Positions 27,117 through 36,383 of a stretch of DNA of 64,000 nucleotides are shown piece by piece. Source of the stretch: Bin5 sp965207495 (GTDB lineage: Bacteria; Chloroflexota; Anaerolineae; Caldilineales; Caldilineaceae); NCBI GenBank assembly GCA_965207495.1, contig OZ242287.1, positions 3,720,001 through 3,784,000 on the forward strand, written 5' to 3'. The notes beneath the pieces were generated by a model. It saw only the letters and a program-made list of their open reading frames with translations. It made no database searches and was not told the DNA's origin. The position numbers and the translations under genes were made by a program. Position 1 is the first letter of the stretch; each line of letters starts with the position of its first letter.

Positions 27117-28145
27117 CTATTGATATCGATTGTCTTTGCAAGTTTCCACGATCGACTGGAGGTTGGCCACCGGCGCCTGAAGGGGAACGGCGCATTCGGG
27201 GGCGATGATGTCGACGCCAGCGTCGATTGCGGCCTGGGCTTCGGCGCGAGCTTCCTCAGGGCCGCGGGCGTACAGTGTGATGGGATTGTTGACGTTGCCC
27301 GTCAAAGTCATCTTGCCGGCGGCCTTTTCTACCATCTCGTCCGGTGGATTGGCCGACTCGAAATGATAACAGGCAAAGCCGGCCTCACTGAAATATTCCA
27401 CCCGGTCCAGGGTCTTGCCGCAACAGTGTAAGATGACTGGCGCCTCAACCTGGGGCACCAGTTCCTGGTGATGGGGCAGGAGATAGTCCCGGTACATTGT
27501 GTTACGAACGAGGTCGCCGGTAGCGTGGTCTGCCCAAACGATGGCGTCGGCGCCGGCCTCTAGTTGGGCATTCGCATATAACAGCGGTACGGGCGCCAGC
27601 GTTTCCAACGACTTGCGAACACGATCCGGGTCCATGATGGTATCGAAGAGGAACTCCTGCGTGTTGTAACAGTGGTAGGAGAGGGTCCACGGCCCCATGA
27701 CTTTGCCCAGGATCATGACCTCTTCGCCGAAGTGCTGTTTCAGCAGCCGGATGGCATCGATGGAGCACTTCACGTATTTGTCTTCGAGGAATGAATCGGG
27801 AAAGCCGTCGGGCAGCTTGATTTCGACATCACGGTCGGCCCAGGGCGAGTCTGTGGGGTTGGGCATCATATCGGTATCGGACCAGTCCACCTCGCAGCCG
27901 AGAGCCATCGCCTCCTGGGCGATGCTAAAGATTGGCATCACGCTGTCGAACCCCATTACTTCATGTGCGCCGGCGGCGAGGGTCGCCATAGGCTCGGGCT
28001 CAGTGTTGGCATGCGGGAAGTGGGCGCCGGTAATGTCCATCAGTTCGTAGGTGATGACGGACACAATGCTGGCCGCGGGGGGCCTGTCCAGGTGATCGCC
28101 GTTCAGCCCAGCCAAAAACCGCTGTTTTGAGGTCACTTGTTCCAT
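27117..28145 (-). CDS. UroD-fold corrinoid methyltransferase (MtaA/MtbA-like)
   Basis: A 342-residue protein of the uroporphyrinogen decarboxylase superfamily. The zinc triad of the methyltransferase branch is visible: H-x-C in VILHCCGKTL near residue 240 and a Cys in IIAPECAVPL near 320. True haem decarboxylases lack this site, so methyl transfer with a zinc-bound thiol or similar is expected. It is 12 bp upstream of the corrinoid protein. No MttB/MtgB-type demethylase is present, so this may itself be the substrate-side enzyme of the system. Confidence 0.88.
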   Translation of the reverse strand: MEQVTSKQRFLAGLNGDHLDRPPAASIVSVITYELMDITGAHFPHANTEPEPMATLAAGAHEVMGFDSVMPIFSIAQEAMALGCEVDWSDTDMMPNPTDSPWADRDVEIKLPDGFPDSFLEDKYVKCSIDAIRLLKQHFGEEVMILGKVMGPWTLSYHCYNTQEFLFDTIMDPDRVRKSLETLAPVPLLYANAQLEAGADAIVWADHATGDLVRNTMYRDYLLPHHQELVPQVEAPVILHCCGKTLDRVEYFSEAGFACYHFESANPPDEMVEKAAGKMTLTGNVNNPITLYARGPEEARAEAQAAIDAGVDIIAPECAVPLQAPVANLQSIVETCKDNRYQ

Positions 28146-28217
28146 GGCTTGCTCCCTTCAACGAAGCTTTCGGATCCGTTCCTGCGTGAATGGTAGGGTG
28201 GCAGCAAATGGTGTTCT

Positions 28218-29273
28218 CTACCAGCTGTCCGGGTTGAGACCCAGAATTCGCCCTTCCTGGCAGATGTGAGCCCAGGTCGTTTCGTCGATCTCGATGCCTT
28301 CCTTCTCTTTTCGCTCTGCGTTGCGAAACTCGGGCTCGCCGGGCGCCAATATCTCCTCAAAACCCGGAGCGAGGCGACTTGACTTGACATGGCGGAGCAG
28401 GCCCTCTACTTCTTCATAGTAGGTAGAGAGCTCGGTAAAGTGTTCGATGTTGTATACGGTGAAGAGGACGCCATTGCTCCTCATGGTCCGGGAGCCGTCC
28501 GCACAGCCCTCGCCGCTTAGCGCGCCACCCAGCAATTCTACCACAAGACCGAGGGCAAAGCCTTTATGTGCAACGACCCCGCCCAATGGCAGGATGGCGC
28601 CGGGCGGGTCTGCTCTGAAGTCGTTGGGTTCGGTCGTTGGGTTGCCTTCGGAATCGATCAGCCAGCCCTCGGGGACCTGATTGCCCTGATTGATGGCGAC
28701 GCGGACCTTGCCTTCGGCGACGACAGAGGTGGTCATATCGACCAGGATCGGTTCGGTGTCATGGCGAGGCGCGGAAAAAGCGATCGGATTGGTACTGAGA
28801 CGGCCCTCCAGCCCGCCGAAGGGGGCAATCTGGTAACCAAGCCGCCCGGCGTTGACAAACGCCAAGGCAATCATGTTTCCCTGGCGTGCCGCCATCAGCG
28901 GATAGGCGCCTGCCCGACCCACATGGCTGGTGTTGCGCAAGGTAACCGTGGCAAGACCGTGCTGGCGTGCTTTCTCGATTGCCAGATTGATGGCGAAGGT
29001 TGCGCCGACCTGGCCCAGTGCGCCGCCAGCGTCGACGACGGCCGTACTTGGATAGTCGCGAACTATGGTTGGGGCTGCCTGCGGTTGAAAGCGTCCCTCA
29101 CGAATCGCGCGGGTGTATTCGTAGTAGCGAATCGCGCCGTGGGAATCATGCCCGAATAGGTTGGACTCAACCAGATGGTCGACCACGGCCCTGGCATCCT
29201 CGACCGTGCAGCCTGAAGCTTCGAACAGTTGATAGCCGATATTGCGCAGATCAGAAGGCTGAATATTGGGCAT
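28218..29273 (-). CDS. Ldh family (malate/L-lactate/ureidoglycolate-type) dehydrogenase
   Basis: A 351-residue NAD(P)H-dependent oxidoreductase of the type-2 malate/lactate dehydrogenase family, which has a fold distinct from classical MDH. Family features: VESNLFGHDSHGAIRYYEY with the catalytic His, ATVTLRNTSHVGRAGAYPL, SAPRHDTEPILVDMTTSVVAEGK (interrupted here) and HKGFALGLVVELLGGAL. It heads the corrinoid operon (72 bp before the UroD-type gene) and may oxidise the demethylated product, for example a 2-hydroxyacid. Confidence 0.88.
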   Translation of the reverse strand: MPNIQPSDLRNIGYQLFEASGCTVEDARAVVDHLVESNLFGHDSHGAIRYYEYTRAIREGRFQPQAAPTIVRDYPSTAVVDAGGALGQVGATFAINLAIEKARQHGLATVTLRNTSHVGRAGAYPLMAARQGNMIALAFVNAGRLGYQIAPFGGLEGRLSTNPIAFSAPRHDTEPILVDMTTSVVAEGKVRVAINQGNQVPEGWLIDSEGNPTTEPNDFRADPPGAILPLGGVVAHKGFALGLVVELLGGALSGEGCADGSRTMRSNGVLFTVYNIEHFTELSTYYEEVEGLLRHVKSSRLAPGFEEILAPGEPEFRNAERKEKEGIEIDETTWAHICQEGRILGLNPDSW

Positions 29274-29374
29274 AGTTCTCCTATTTTACTCTATAAATCG
29301 ACTGCTGAACGAATCCTGATATGAGGGAATCGAATTGCCATTTCCGGGTAGTTTGTGGAGCTGACCTCATGGAC

Positions 29375-30826
29375 CTAGCCGGCGCCTTCCGCATTGTCTG
29401 TGGCCACGGTCTCCCTGTGGTCCTGGGACATGTGCGCCCCCAAATGGGACCTTGCAGCGACCAGATCGGCACTCTCCAGGTAGTCTTGCACCTCGCTGAG
29501 AGTGTAGCTCTGCACCTCTTCAGGGATTGGGAGGGCAGGTTGCAATGGGTCCGGAATTACGGGCACCATGCGCGTTACAGGGGGTTGCAGGTCGGTGCCC
29601 TCCGGTTCGGCTCCAGTCGCCAGGTGTGCGAAGAGTACATGGGACAGGATGTCGGGCTGACTGATGAAGACAGGTGAATGCGAGTTGCAGATCACTTGAC
29701 GCAGAGGCGCTCCTTCATGGGGCGACGCTGAGAAATCGGTGGTCAAGTCTTTCAGAATCTGCGTCAAGTCCCTGAGACGGGAGGGATGAACACTGTTCTC
29801 CGGGTCCTCAAAGCACAGGAGGCCGCCGTGCTCAGGATCGTTTCTAAGTGTAACCAAGGCGAGCGCACGCAGCGCACCGTCGGAAAGAACTCGCGAAGAG
29901 AATCTCCGGCCGTCTTCGGCCTGCGCCCAGATGACATACTGACCTGAATCGTAATCTTCAGCCACGTCAACCTGTATGGCCCCAGGTACGTGATTGGCCA
30001 GATCCCTGGAAACGTTGGTCAGAAGATCGGAATCGGCGGCCTTCATACGTGCGAGGACGTTTGGCAGGTTTCTTCCTCCGTCACCGAGCCTGGCGGGAGC
30101 CCTGGCATGGCTGGGCTGGCGAAGGAGATCAGGATCCAGGCGAAGAAACTGCCATGCGCGCATTTCCTCGGCGGCGGCGAATGCATGAGGAAACTCGGTG
30201 TTCCTTGCTCCACTCAACAGTGTTCGTTCTGCGTTCAGGGCCTCGACGTCACGTCTGCCGCTGGTGCCGTCCTGGTGCAGAACCAAGGTCGTTCCCCTTC
30301 TACTATCACGTGTTGAAATGAAGGGAGAGGAGCGTCCGCCAGTCATCGCTGGAATCCAAGGGCCGCCGGTTCTCAGCTTGTTGGACTTTGTCCACCGGTC
30401 CTTTTGACGCGGGATGGGAGCCAGGAATTCATTGTGGACGGTGAGCCGCTCCTGTCCTTGAGCGTCCGTGAGGCGAACAATCTCCAATTGATAGCGCATG
30501 CGGGGGAATTTCAGAGACTGGACGGCACCCCAGTCGTCCCGCACCTGTTGATTGACAAGCATCTCGACGGCCAAACGGATGCGGTCATTCGACCCGCCTT
30601 CCGGTCGGAGAGAAAAGAGCTCGCCGACATCGCCGCGCATGTCGTTAAACGTGGCACTGACCTTGGCGTCGGCCAGGCGCCCGAGCAGGTGGAGGGCGTC
30701 GAAAAGATTGCTCTTACCCACTCCGTTGGCGCCGACGATAACCTGAAAAGGGGACAGAGCCAGATTAAAATCCTGAAAGGTTTTGAATCCATCCAGTTCG
30801 ATTCGGGTAATCACTGGTCTTCCCAC
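29375..30826 (-). CDS. RecF/OLD-like AAA ATPase
   Basis: A 483-residue P-loop ATPase of the SMC/RecF class. Walker A is at residues 32-40 (GANGVGKSN), the Walker B region is LLCFEDPENSVHPSRL with adjacent acidic residues, and there is an H-loop in CNSHSPVFIS. The central part replaces the coiled coil by a compact insert. No TOPRIM nuclease domain follows. Such lone ATPases often act in DNA repair or as one half of two-gene defence systems; no partner gene is adjacent here. Its role is unassigned. Confidence 0.82.
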   Translation of the reverse strand: MGRPVITRIELDGFKTFQDFNLALSPFQVIVGANGVGKSNLFDALHLLGRLADAKVSATFNDMRGDVGELFSLRPEGGSNDRIRLAVEMLVNQQVRDDWGAVQSLKFPRMRYQLEIVRLTDAQGQERLTVHNEFLAPIPRQKDRWTKSNKLRTGGPWIPAMTGGRSSPFISTRDSRRGTTLVLHQDGTSGRRDVEALNAERTLLSGARNTEFPHAFAAAEEMRAWQFLRLDPDLLRQPSHARAPARLGDGGRNLPNVLARMKAADSDLLTNVSRDLANHVPGAIQVDVAEDYDSGQYVIWAQAEDGRRFSSRVLSDGALRALALVTLRNDPEHGGLLCFEDPENSVHPSRLRDLTQILKDLTTDFSASPHEGAPLRQVICNSHSPVFISQPDILSHVLFAHLATGAEPEGTDLQPPVTRMVPVIPDPLQPALPIPEEVQSYTLSEVQDYLESADLVAARSHLGAHMSQDHRETVATDNAEGAG

Positions 30827-31232
30827 ACCAATGGTTGGCCTCTTTGGCAGGGCACTTTCGCTTCCTGCCAGCCGGGCCCCATCTGGCCCAATTGCAGTCC
30901 TGCGGATATGGGCAATTATACCACAGGAATTTCTCGCCTCGCTCCGTGTATGGCTGAATCGGGGCCTTAGTTCACCAGGAGCCAGTCAAGGCAGAAACGT
31001 TGTTACGTTTCTGCCAGGAGACATGTTCCGTATTTAGAGTGGAATTCGGCAGAAAGAGCTGGCAGGCGCCTCATTCTTGGAGGGTAAGGTTTGCGGACCG
31101 AGAAGGGAGTGACGTGAGGCTGCCACTCCCTTCCTTGACGCCGAATTGCCCAGGCTTACATCAATTACTCGGCTTCGACCAGGACACTTCGCTTATCTTC
31201 AGACCTCGACATTTCTATATCTGACGTTCGTT
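30827..31232. other. Intergenic stretch with one strong hairpin
   Basis: 405 bp between two leftward genes. It contains the 10-bp stem at 30990-31015 and otherwise nothing I recognise. It should hold the terminator of the LysM gene and the promoter of the ATPase gene. Confidence 0.5.
30990..31015. terminator. Perfect 10-bp hairpin, probable terminator of the LysM gene
   Basis: GGCAGAAACG at 30990-30999 pairs exactly with CGTTTCTGCC at 31006-31015 around a 6-base loop. It lies about 220 bp past the 3' end of the leftward LysM gene. No poly-T tract is present on either strand, so a regulatory or protein-binding role is also possible. Confidence 0.4.
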
Positions 31233-32390
31233 CTAATCGGAGGAAGAAACATGCAGTTTGCGGCCTACGTATATCAGGCTGGGGTCCTGGATGTCGAAGT
31301 CAATTACTGCCTGCTGACAGTTGCCCTCATGAGCATCTTTGTCCGTTTGGACATGCGCCATCTCTGAAATGCGGTGGTCGTCATCGTTTACGATCCAGAA
31401 CCACCAGTTCCCTTCACGGGGGCCGGAGGCTCCAAGGATGTGGGTGTAAGTTCCGCCCTCTGATGAGCCTTTAGTGGCCACCACTTCCCCGTCCGGCTGC
31501 CAGCTGAAGGCAACCTTGTAGCCGTCGGCCGGGTGGCCGTTTAGCCGCACTGTGCCAACCGCCCGCGTGCTGCCGGCATTGGGATGGCAGTGGACCAGCA
31601 TTGCCCGATTCACGAGGTTATTGGATGTTTTGAGTTCCTGGACTGAAGCTCCGTAGACCTCGGCGATGTTGGAAATGGTTTCGCCAGACCGGACGACATG
31701 GCCATAAACGACCTCGGCAGCGGGCTGCTTCACCAGCGGGGGCTTTGCGACAATTGGTTGCCCCGATGCGGGTATTTGCAGTTTGCGCCCAACATAGGTG
31801 ATATCGGGATTCTGTATGTCGAAGTCGATTACCGCCCGCTGGCATTTGCCTTCATGGGGTTCGCTGTCAGTCTGAACGTGGGACATCTCCGAGATGCGGA
31901 TGCCGGCGCTGTTTTCGATCCAGAACCACCAGTTCCCTTCTCGGGCTCCCCCGCCGAGAATGTGACTATACTGGCCTCCGTCCTGGCCGCCGCCGCCGGA
32001 AATAGCCCGGGCAACGATCGTCTCGTCAGGGTGCCAACTGAATACAACGCGGAAACCACTTGTTGGCTGACCGTTCAGCCGTACCGTGCCGCGCACTTGC
32101 GTGCTGTCGGCATTGGGAGAGCAGCTCACCAATTGGGCGCGGTTAACGAGATTGTTGGCGGCGCGCAGGTCGTCAACCGAAATGCCGTATAGCGCTGCAA
32201 TGTTGACAAGGGATTCGCCGGGTCGGACGATGTGGAAGAATACGCTGGAGTCGTTGGGGCGCTCCGTGGGGGCTGCAAGCACGGACTGGGGAACCATAAA
32301 CAGCGACAAAAATAACATCAGCACGGTGGCAATTGAGGCTCGCTGAGGCCGCCAAGTCGATCTGGCAGGCGAAATATCTACAGGGATCAC
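31233..32390 (-). CDS. Secreted protein with two LysM-type modules split by a repeated domain
   Basis: A 385-residue exported protein with a signal peptide ending about residue 40 (SVLAAPTE). It is a tandem duplication. Each half starts with the first part of a LysM motif (53-88, 231-266: VRPGESLVNIAALYG; VRSGETISNIAEVYG). A ~105-residue beta-rich insert follows (VRLNGQP.SGFRVVFSW; EGNWWFWI; ISEMSHVQTD). Each half ends with what looks like the LysM tail (ITYVGRKLQIP; LIYVGRKLHVS). LysM binds peptidoglycan or chitin. The inserted domain is not one I can name. Confidence 0.82.
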   Translation of the reverse strand: MIPVDISPARSTWRPQRASIATVLMLFLSLFMVPQSVLAAPTERPNDSSVFFHIVRPGESLVNIAALYGISVDDLRAANNLVNRAQLVSCSPNADSTQVRGTVRLNGQPTSGFRVVFSWHPDETIVARAISGGGGQDGGQYSHILGGGAREGNWWFWIENSAGIRISEMSHVQTDSEPHEGKCQRAVIDFDIQNPDITYVGRKLQIPASGQPIVAKPPLVKQPAAEVVYGHVVRSGETISNIAEVYGASVQELKTSNNLVNRAMLVHCHPNAGSTRAVGTVRLNGHPADGYKVAFSWQPDGEVVATKGSSEGGTYTHILGASGPREGNWWFWIVNDDDHRISEMAHVQTDKDAHEGNCQQAVIDFDIQDPSLIYVGRKLHVSSSD

Positions 32391-32798
32391 GATATTCCTC
32401 CTTAGTGGTTCAGATTGGATCCTTTTGGATCAGTTTTCGGTTTTTCTGGTTCTGACTTTCCTTTCTGTTAAGATAGCCGCGTATTTCAACTCAAAACGGG
32501 GTAGCTTAACCGGGATATACCTGATTTTTCCGTTTTTGTCAAGGAGCAGCATAAAAGCACCGCTCTTTTGACAGTGTATCCGACTTGAGCGATGTTTTCT
32601 GGATAGTATATTCCTATTTCCGTTTATCGACCTCCCTTTTCCGGTAGGATTCTGTGAATGCTCTCTTGTATTGTGATGGGCTCAAGGTTTGCAGATATCC
32701 TTGGCTATCGCCTTCTGCGGTTATGTTGCCTTCGTGGAGACTGTAGTAGAATCTATCGCAATAGCGAAGATGCGACACAAAGCAGGATTTCTAACACT
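32391..32798. other. AT-rich divergent intergenic region
   Basis: About 410 bp between the leftward LysM gene and the rightward zinc-ribbon gene. It is richer in A/T than the flanks and contains several T-runs (e.g. near 32440 and 32522). A possible longer frame for the next gene would start at 32658. It likely holds both promoters. No RNA gene is seen. Confidence 0.45.
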
Positions 32799-33146
32799 AT
32801 GAAGACACCTAGATTTGGCGCTCCCCGCCAAGGATTGACCGGCGCCATATTTATGATTGGGCTGGCAATTTTATTCGCTACCGATTGGATCTGGCCGGGG
32901 ATTCTCGTCCTGGTCGGTGTAACCAGTTTGGTCGGCGCTTACCTTGGAAAATCGGAGCCAGACCCGGACGACATTCCTTTGCGGGTCGAACAGCCATTGG
33001 GGGACGAACAACCGTCGATGGTGCGTTATGCGTCTCAGTGCGCGTCTTGCGGCGCCGCAACTCCAGAGAATCTTCGAGAAGGCACCTCCGCTGAACCCAA
33101 CGCGGTCTGCAGTTTTTGCGGTTCCCCACTGGCACAGGAAGAATGA
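32799..33146 (+). CDS. Small membrane protein with C-terminal zinc ribbon
   Basis: A 115-residue protein. Two hydrophobic segments (TGAIFMIGLAILFATDW; GILVLVGVTSLVGAYLG) precede a cytosolic tail with a four-Cys ribbon, CASCGAA ... CSFCGSP. ATG 32799 is preferred because the frame upstream of it (from 32658) looks uncoded and cysteine-rich. Its stop overlaps the next gene's ATG by 4 bp, starting a coupled operon with two binding-protein-like genes. Function unknown; possibly a membrane adaptor. Confidence 0.65.
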   Translation: MKTPRFGAPRQGLTGAIFMIGLAILFATDWIWPGILVLVGVTSLVGAYLGKSEPDPDDIPLRVEQPLGDEQPSMVRYASQCASCGAATPENLREGTSAEPNAVCSFCGSPLAQEE

Positions 33147-34396
33147 ATCGGACGCGTTTATTCATTGTAGCCGTACTGTCGGCGTCGGCTCTCTTTGTGG
33201 TCGGAGTGCTGGTGTGGCGTACTGTCGGCGTCGGCGGCAGCCCTGACGCGGCAGCCTCCAGCCCAGGGGTTGTCCGAATTCAGGTCGTCACGGCCCTTCC
33301 TGTGGAGCAGTGGGTGCGGGCGGCGGCTGAGGAGTTCAGTGCAACCGGCATCGGACCGGACAACGCGGGCATTGAGGTCGAAGTCCTCCCGCTGGATGGC
33401 CTTGTCGCGCTAGGCAAGTGGGAGCGCAACGAATTCTCAGCCTTGAAGGCAGACACACTCCCTGAAGACCGAACCCCTGGTGCGTCGGAATCCCTCAGCT
33501 CCTTCCCAGCCGCATGGATTGCCGATAGCCGCGATCTGGTGGCTATTGCCAACGCGTCAAATCGGGAGCAGTTTGGGCAGGACCGATTTCTCAGCGACGG
33601 CCAATATAGAATGAGGCCGCTGGCTAAGACGCTTCTCGTATGGGGTCTATTTCGCAGCAGGGGGGCGCCCTTGCTCGAGAATCTTGGCCCACTTTCCTGG
33701 GACACTATTCACAAAGCGGCTGTCGCGCCAACCGGATGGAAGGAGTTGGGCGGAGATCCAGCTTGGGGGAATTTCAAGTTAGCGGTTGCCGCTTCCGGAC
33801 AGAGTGCGGGCGGTCCGGCGGCTATTCTCACAGCAGCTGGAGAATTCTTTGACAGAACGGAGGTTACGGTTGAAGACCTTTCTGACCCCGGGTTTGGCAG
33901 CTGGCTGACCGAGCTGATGGGGGCGGCATCCGGTTTCGGCGGCGGAGGGACGAGTGCTGCGGAGAGCGTGGCCGTGTTCGGCTACACGGCGGGAGATGGC
34001 GGCCAGTTCCTGGAAAGCGATCTGCTGCAGAGTATGGAGGGCATCCAGACCCGCTGGCATGAGCCGGTGGTTATTCATTATCCGAGAGTTACGACGTGGT
34101 TCGATTTTCCCTACGCGATTTGGGTTGGCCCGGAGACAACGGCGCTAGAGAAGAATGCTGCGCTGGCGTTCCAAGAGTTCCTGCTCAGTGAAGAGCAACA
34201 GCGCAGGGCGTTAGAGTTCGGATTGCGGCCCGCGGATCCCAGCGTGCAGGTCGACGCGGTGGCGGGAAGTCTTTTCGGGCGCTGGCAGCGGTTAGGCGTC
34301 CAGGGAGAAGACCTGCATGTCGAGGAGATGAATCCAACAACACGAGACCTCCTGACTGCGCTAACCCGCTGGCGGGAGCTGAATGAAGGGCGATGA
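33143..34396 (+). CDS. Substrate-binding-protein-like extracytoplasmic protein
   Basis: A 417-residue protein anchored by an N-terminal helix (LFIVAVLSASALFVVGVLVW) without a lipobox cysteine. The body resembles type-2 periplasmic binding proteins: IQVVTALPVEQWVRAAAEEF at the start, then a long alpha/beta domain ending in AALAFQEFLLSEEQQRRAL. ATG 33143 sits in an ATGA overlap with the previous stop. It in turn overlaps the VWA gene by 4 bp. The domain layout is the same as in the N-terminal half of that next protein, so the two may be related receptors. Confidence 0.75.
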   Translation: MNRTRLFIVAVLSASALFVVGVLVWRTVGVGGSPDAAASSPGVVRIQVVTALPVEQWVRAAAEEFSATGIGPDNAGIEVEVLPLDGLVALGKWERNEFSALKADTLPEDRTPGASESLSSFPAAWIADSRDLVAIANASNREQFGQDRFLSDGQYRMRPLAKTLLVWGLFRSRGAPLLENLGPLSWDTIHKAAVAPTGWKELGGDPAWGNFKLAVAASGQSAGGPAAILTAAGEFFDRTEVTVEDLSDPGFGSWLTELMGAASGFGGGGTSAAESVAVFGYTAGDGGQFLESDLLQSMEGIQTRWHEPVVIHYPRVTTWFDFPYAIWVGPETTALEKNAALAFQEFLLSEEQQRRALEFGLRPADPSVQVDAVAGSLFGRWQRLGVQGEDLHVEEMNPTTRDLLTALTRWRELNEGR

Positions 34397-36282
34397 ACGA
34401 AAATCAGGAGGGAACGGGGCAAGGTCACACCATGCCAGCCGGGGAGGGGCGACTGCAAATTCTGCCACGCCGCCAGCTTGTTGCCTTGGCGGCGGCGGGC
34501 TGCTTTCTGCTCTGCGCATGCGGGGTGACGACCATACGGGCTGGAAGCTGGGTTGCAGGCATCCTGGCGGGCAGTGGGTCCGGGGCTTCCGGAATCGGCA
34601 GTGCGGTTGCAGCAGAGTGGCCTGCCACCAGCGCAGAATTGACGGTGGCCGTGTCCCCGCTGATGGCGGCAACGCTGAGGGACCGAGCAGACAGCTTCAA
34701 CGACCTAAAAGAGCGAACGTCAGACGGCGAGTTGATGCAGATTGAACTGGTTACGCGTTCCTCACGCGAGATAGTTGAGGAATCGCTGCGGCAGCCAGCC
34801 TATCAGGCAGTCGCGCCGGACAGCTCGCTTTGGCTGGGGCTGATTGATCAGAGATGGGCTCAGCTGTTTCCAGAGGAGGGCGGCAGTCTGCAGGCGAGCC
34901 GGGTGGGGCAGTCCACGCTGTTTGCTGTCAGCCCTGTTGTCATAGCGGTACAGTTGGAAGCGGCTCAGCAGTTGGGCTGGCCACAGCAGTCGATTGGTTG
35001 GGAAGAGGTGCAGGTCCGGGCAGCTTCTGCATCGGGGGCATTCAGGTGGGGACATCCCGGTCCAAGTAGCATGCCCGGCATTGCCGCGACACTGTCCAAG
35101 TTTTATGTGGGCGCCGGCATGACGCGCGGTTTGACGGTGGAGACCGCAACGCTGCCCGACGTAATGGAGTACGTACGACTGGCAGAAAGTGCCGCGTATG
35201 TTTCCAGTGCAGGTCGGGGCGGACGTTCACCGGTGGGAGGCGGAGAGAACAGAGCTGTGGGTGGAAACGGTGGATTTCTCGACGCCTTCGTCACGCAGGA
35301 GCAGGCAGTTATCGCCTGGAACCAGGGCTCAGCTCGCGACCTCTCGCCGCTTTCAGGGTTGGACGGCACCGGACAGCTCCTGCCAGACGGTCAGTTGGTG
35401 GCCATCTACCCGCGAGAGGGGACACTTTGGGCTGATCATCCGCTGGCTCTGCTGGAATTGGATGGGCGGGCGGGGCCTGCTGTGACGCCGAACCAACGCA
35501 GCACGTATCGCGCGTTCACTGCGTTTCTTCTGGGTGAAGAGAGCCAGTCGGCTTTGTTAGAGGCCGGGTTCAGGCCGGTCGACTCGACTATTGATCTAAT
35601 GGAGGCGCCCAGCCCGTTTGCGGAGACGGGAGCAGTGAATCCCCTCCTTCCTTTGACGCTGATGCAGCTGCCGTCTCAGCCGGTCCTGGAGATTGTGTTG
35701 GAGGCCTGGCGCCTGTCAGCGCTTCCCGCAAACATATTGCTGGTTGTGGATACAAGCGAGTCGATGGAAGGGGGAAAGCTCGCAAGAACGAAAGCTGCTT
35801 TGCACGGATTCGTGGACCAGATACAGGTAGACCGCAGTAGGGTGGGGCTGGTGGAGTTTGGCTCCGGTGTAAAGCGGTTCGAGGCTCTGCGGCTGTTGGA
35901 TGCTGAAGGCCGCAAACAGATATCCCTCTTGATCGAAGGTCTGGAGGCCGGCGGCTCCACAAGCCTGCTCGATGCGGTGTGGGCGGCGCACGGTGAACTC
36001 GGGGAACTGGCTGAAGCTGATGCCTCTTACGCGATTGTCGTGTTGACCGACGGCAGGGACAACGACAGCGAACACCGACTACGCAGTTTGCAGCGGGCAA
36101 TGACAGGGGCGGCGAACCAGGTATCAGTTCACACTGTGGCATTTGGCCGCGATGCTGATGAAGGGCTGCTGGAGGAGCTGGCGCGCATGGGCGGGGGCAG
36201 GTTCTATAGGGCCGACGAAACGACGCTAGAAGAAGTGTACCGCCAGATCGCGGCTTCCCTTCAGGTGGGAGCTGACTGGTAG
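34393..36282 (+). CDS. Lipoprotein with substrate-binding and VWA domains
   Basis: A 629-residue exported lipoprotein. The hydrophobic signal ends in FLLCACGV, with Cys43 the likely lipid anchor. Residues ~75-400 form a binding-protein-like domain (ELTVAVSPLMAATLRDRAD ... AFTAFLLGEESQSALLEAGF). Residues ~445-625 form a von Willebrand A domain with a MIDAS motif D-T-S-E-S (NILLVVDTSESMEGG) and VLTDGRDND. It binds a divalent metal and probably another protein. Substrate-binding plus VWA fusions are known in Chloroflexota. It is coupled by ATGA to the gene upstream. Confidence 0.85.
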   Translation: MNENQEGTGQGHTMPAGEGRLQILPRRQLVALAAAGCFLLCACGVTTIRAGSWVAGILAGSGSGASGIGSAVAAEWPATSAELTVAVSPLMAATLRDRADSFNDLKERTSDGELMQIELVTRSSREIVEESLRQPAYQAVAPDSSLWLGLIDQRWAQLFPEEGGSLQASRVGQSTLFAVSPVVIAVQLEAAQQLGWPQQSIGWEEVQVRAASASGAFRWGHPGPSSMPGIAATLSKFYVGAGMTRGLTVETATLPDVMEYVRLAESAAYVSSAGRGGRSPVGGGENRAVGGNGGFLDAFVTQEQAVIAWNQGSARDLSPLSGLDGTGQLLPDGQLVAIYPREGTLWADHPLALLELDGRAGPAVTPNQRSTYRAFTAFLLGEESQSALLEAGFRPVDSTIDLMEAPSPFAETGAVNPLLPLTLMQLPSQPVLEIVLEAWRLSALPANILLVVDTSESMEGGKLARTKAALHGFVDQIQVDRSRVGLVEFGSGVKRFEALRLLDAEGRKQISLLIEGLEAGGSTSLLDAVWAAHGELGELAEADASYAIVVLTDGRDNDSEHRLRSLQRAMTGAANQVSVHTVAFGRDADEGLLEELARMGGGRFYRADETTLEEVYRQIAASLQVGADW

Positions 36283-36383
36283 CCAGATTCACTTTCCTCC
36301 GAGCAAACAAAGTTCCGGGAAACCCGTAATCCAGCTGAAATCGGTGGAGGCTTCCCGAACCGCCTCGCCGGGAGACGGAGATT

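Noticed and set aside
27117..28145. True uroporphyrinogen decarboxylase (hemE)
   Set aside because: The His-x-Cys plus Cys zinc triad and the corrinoid neighbours indicate the methyltransferase branch.
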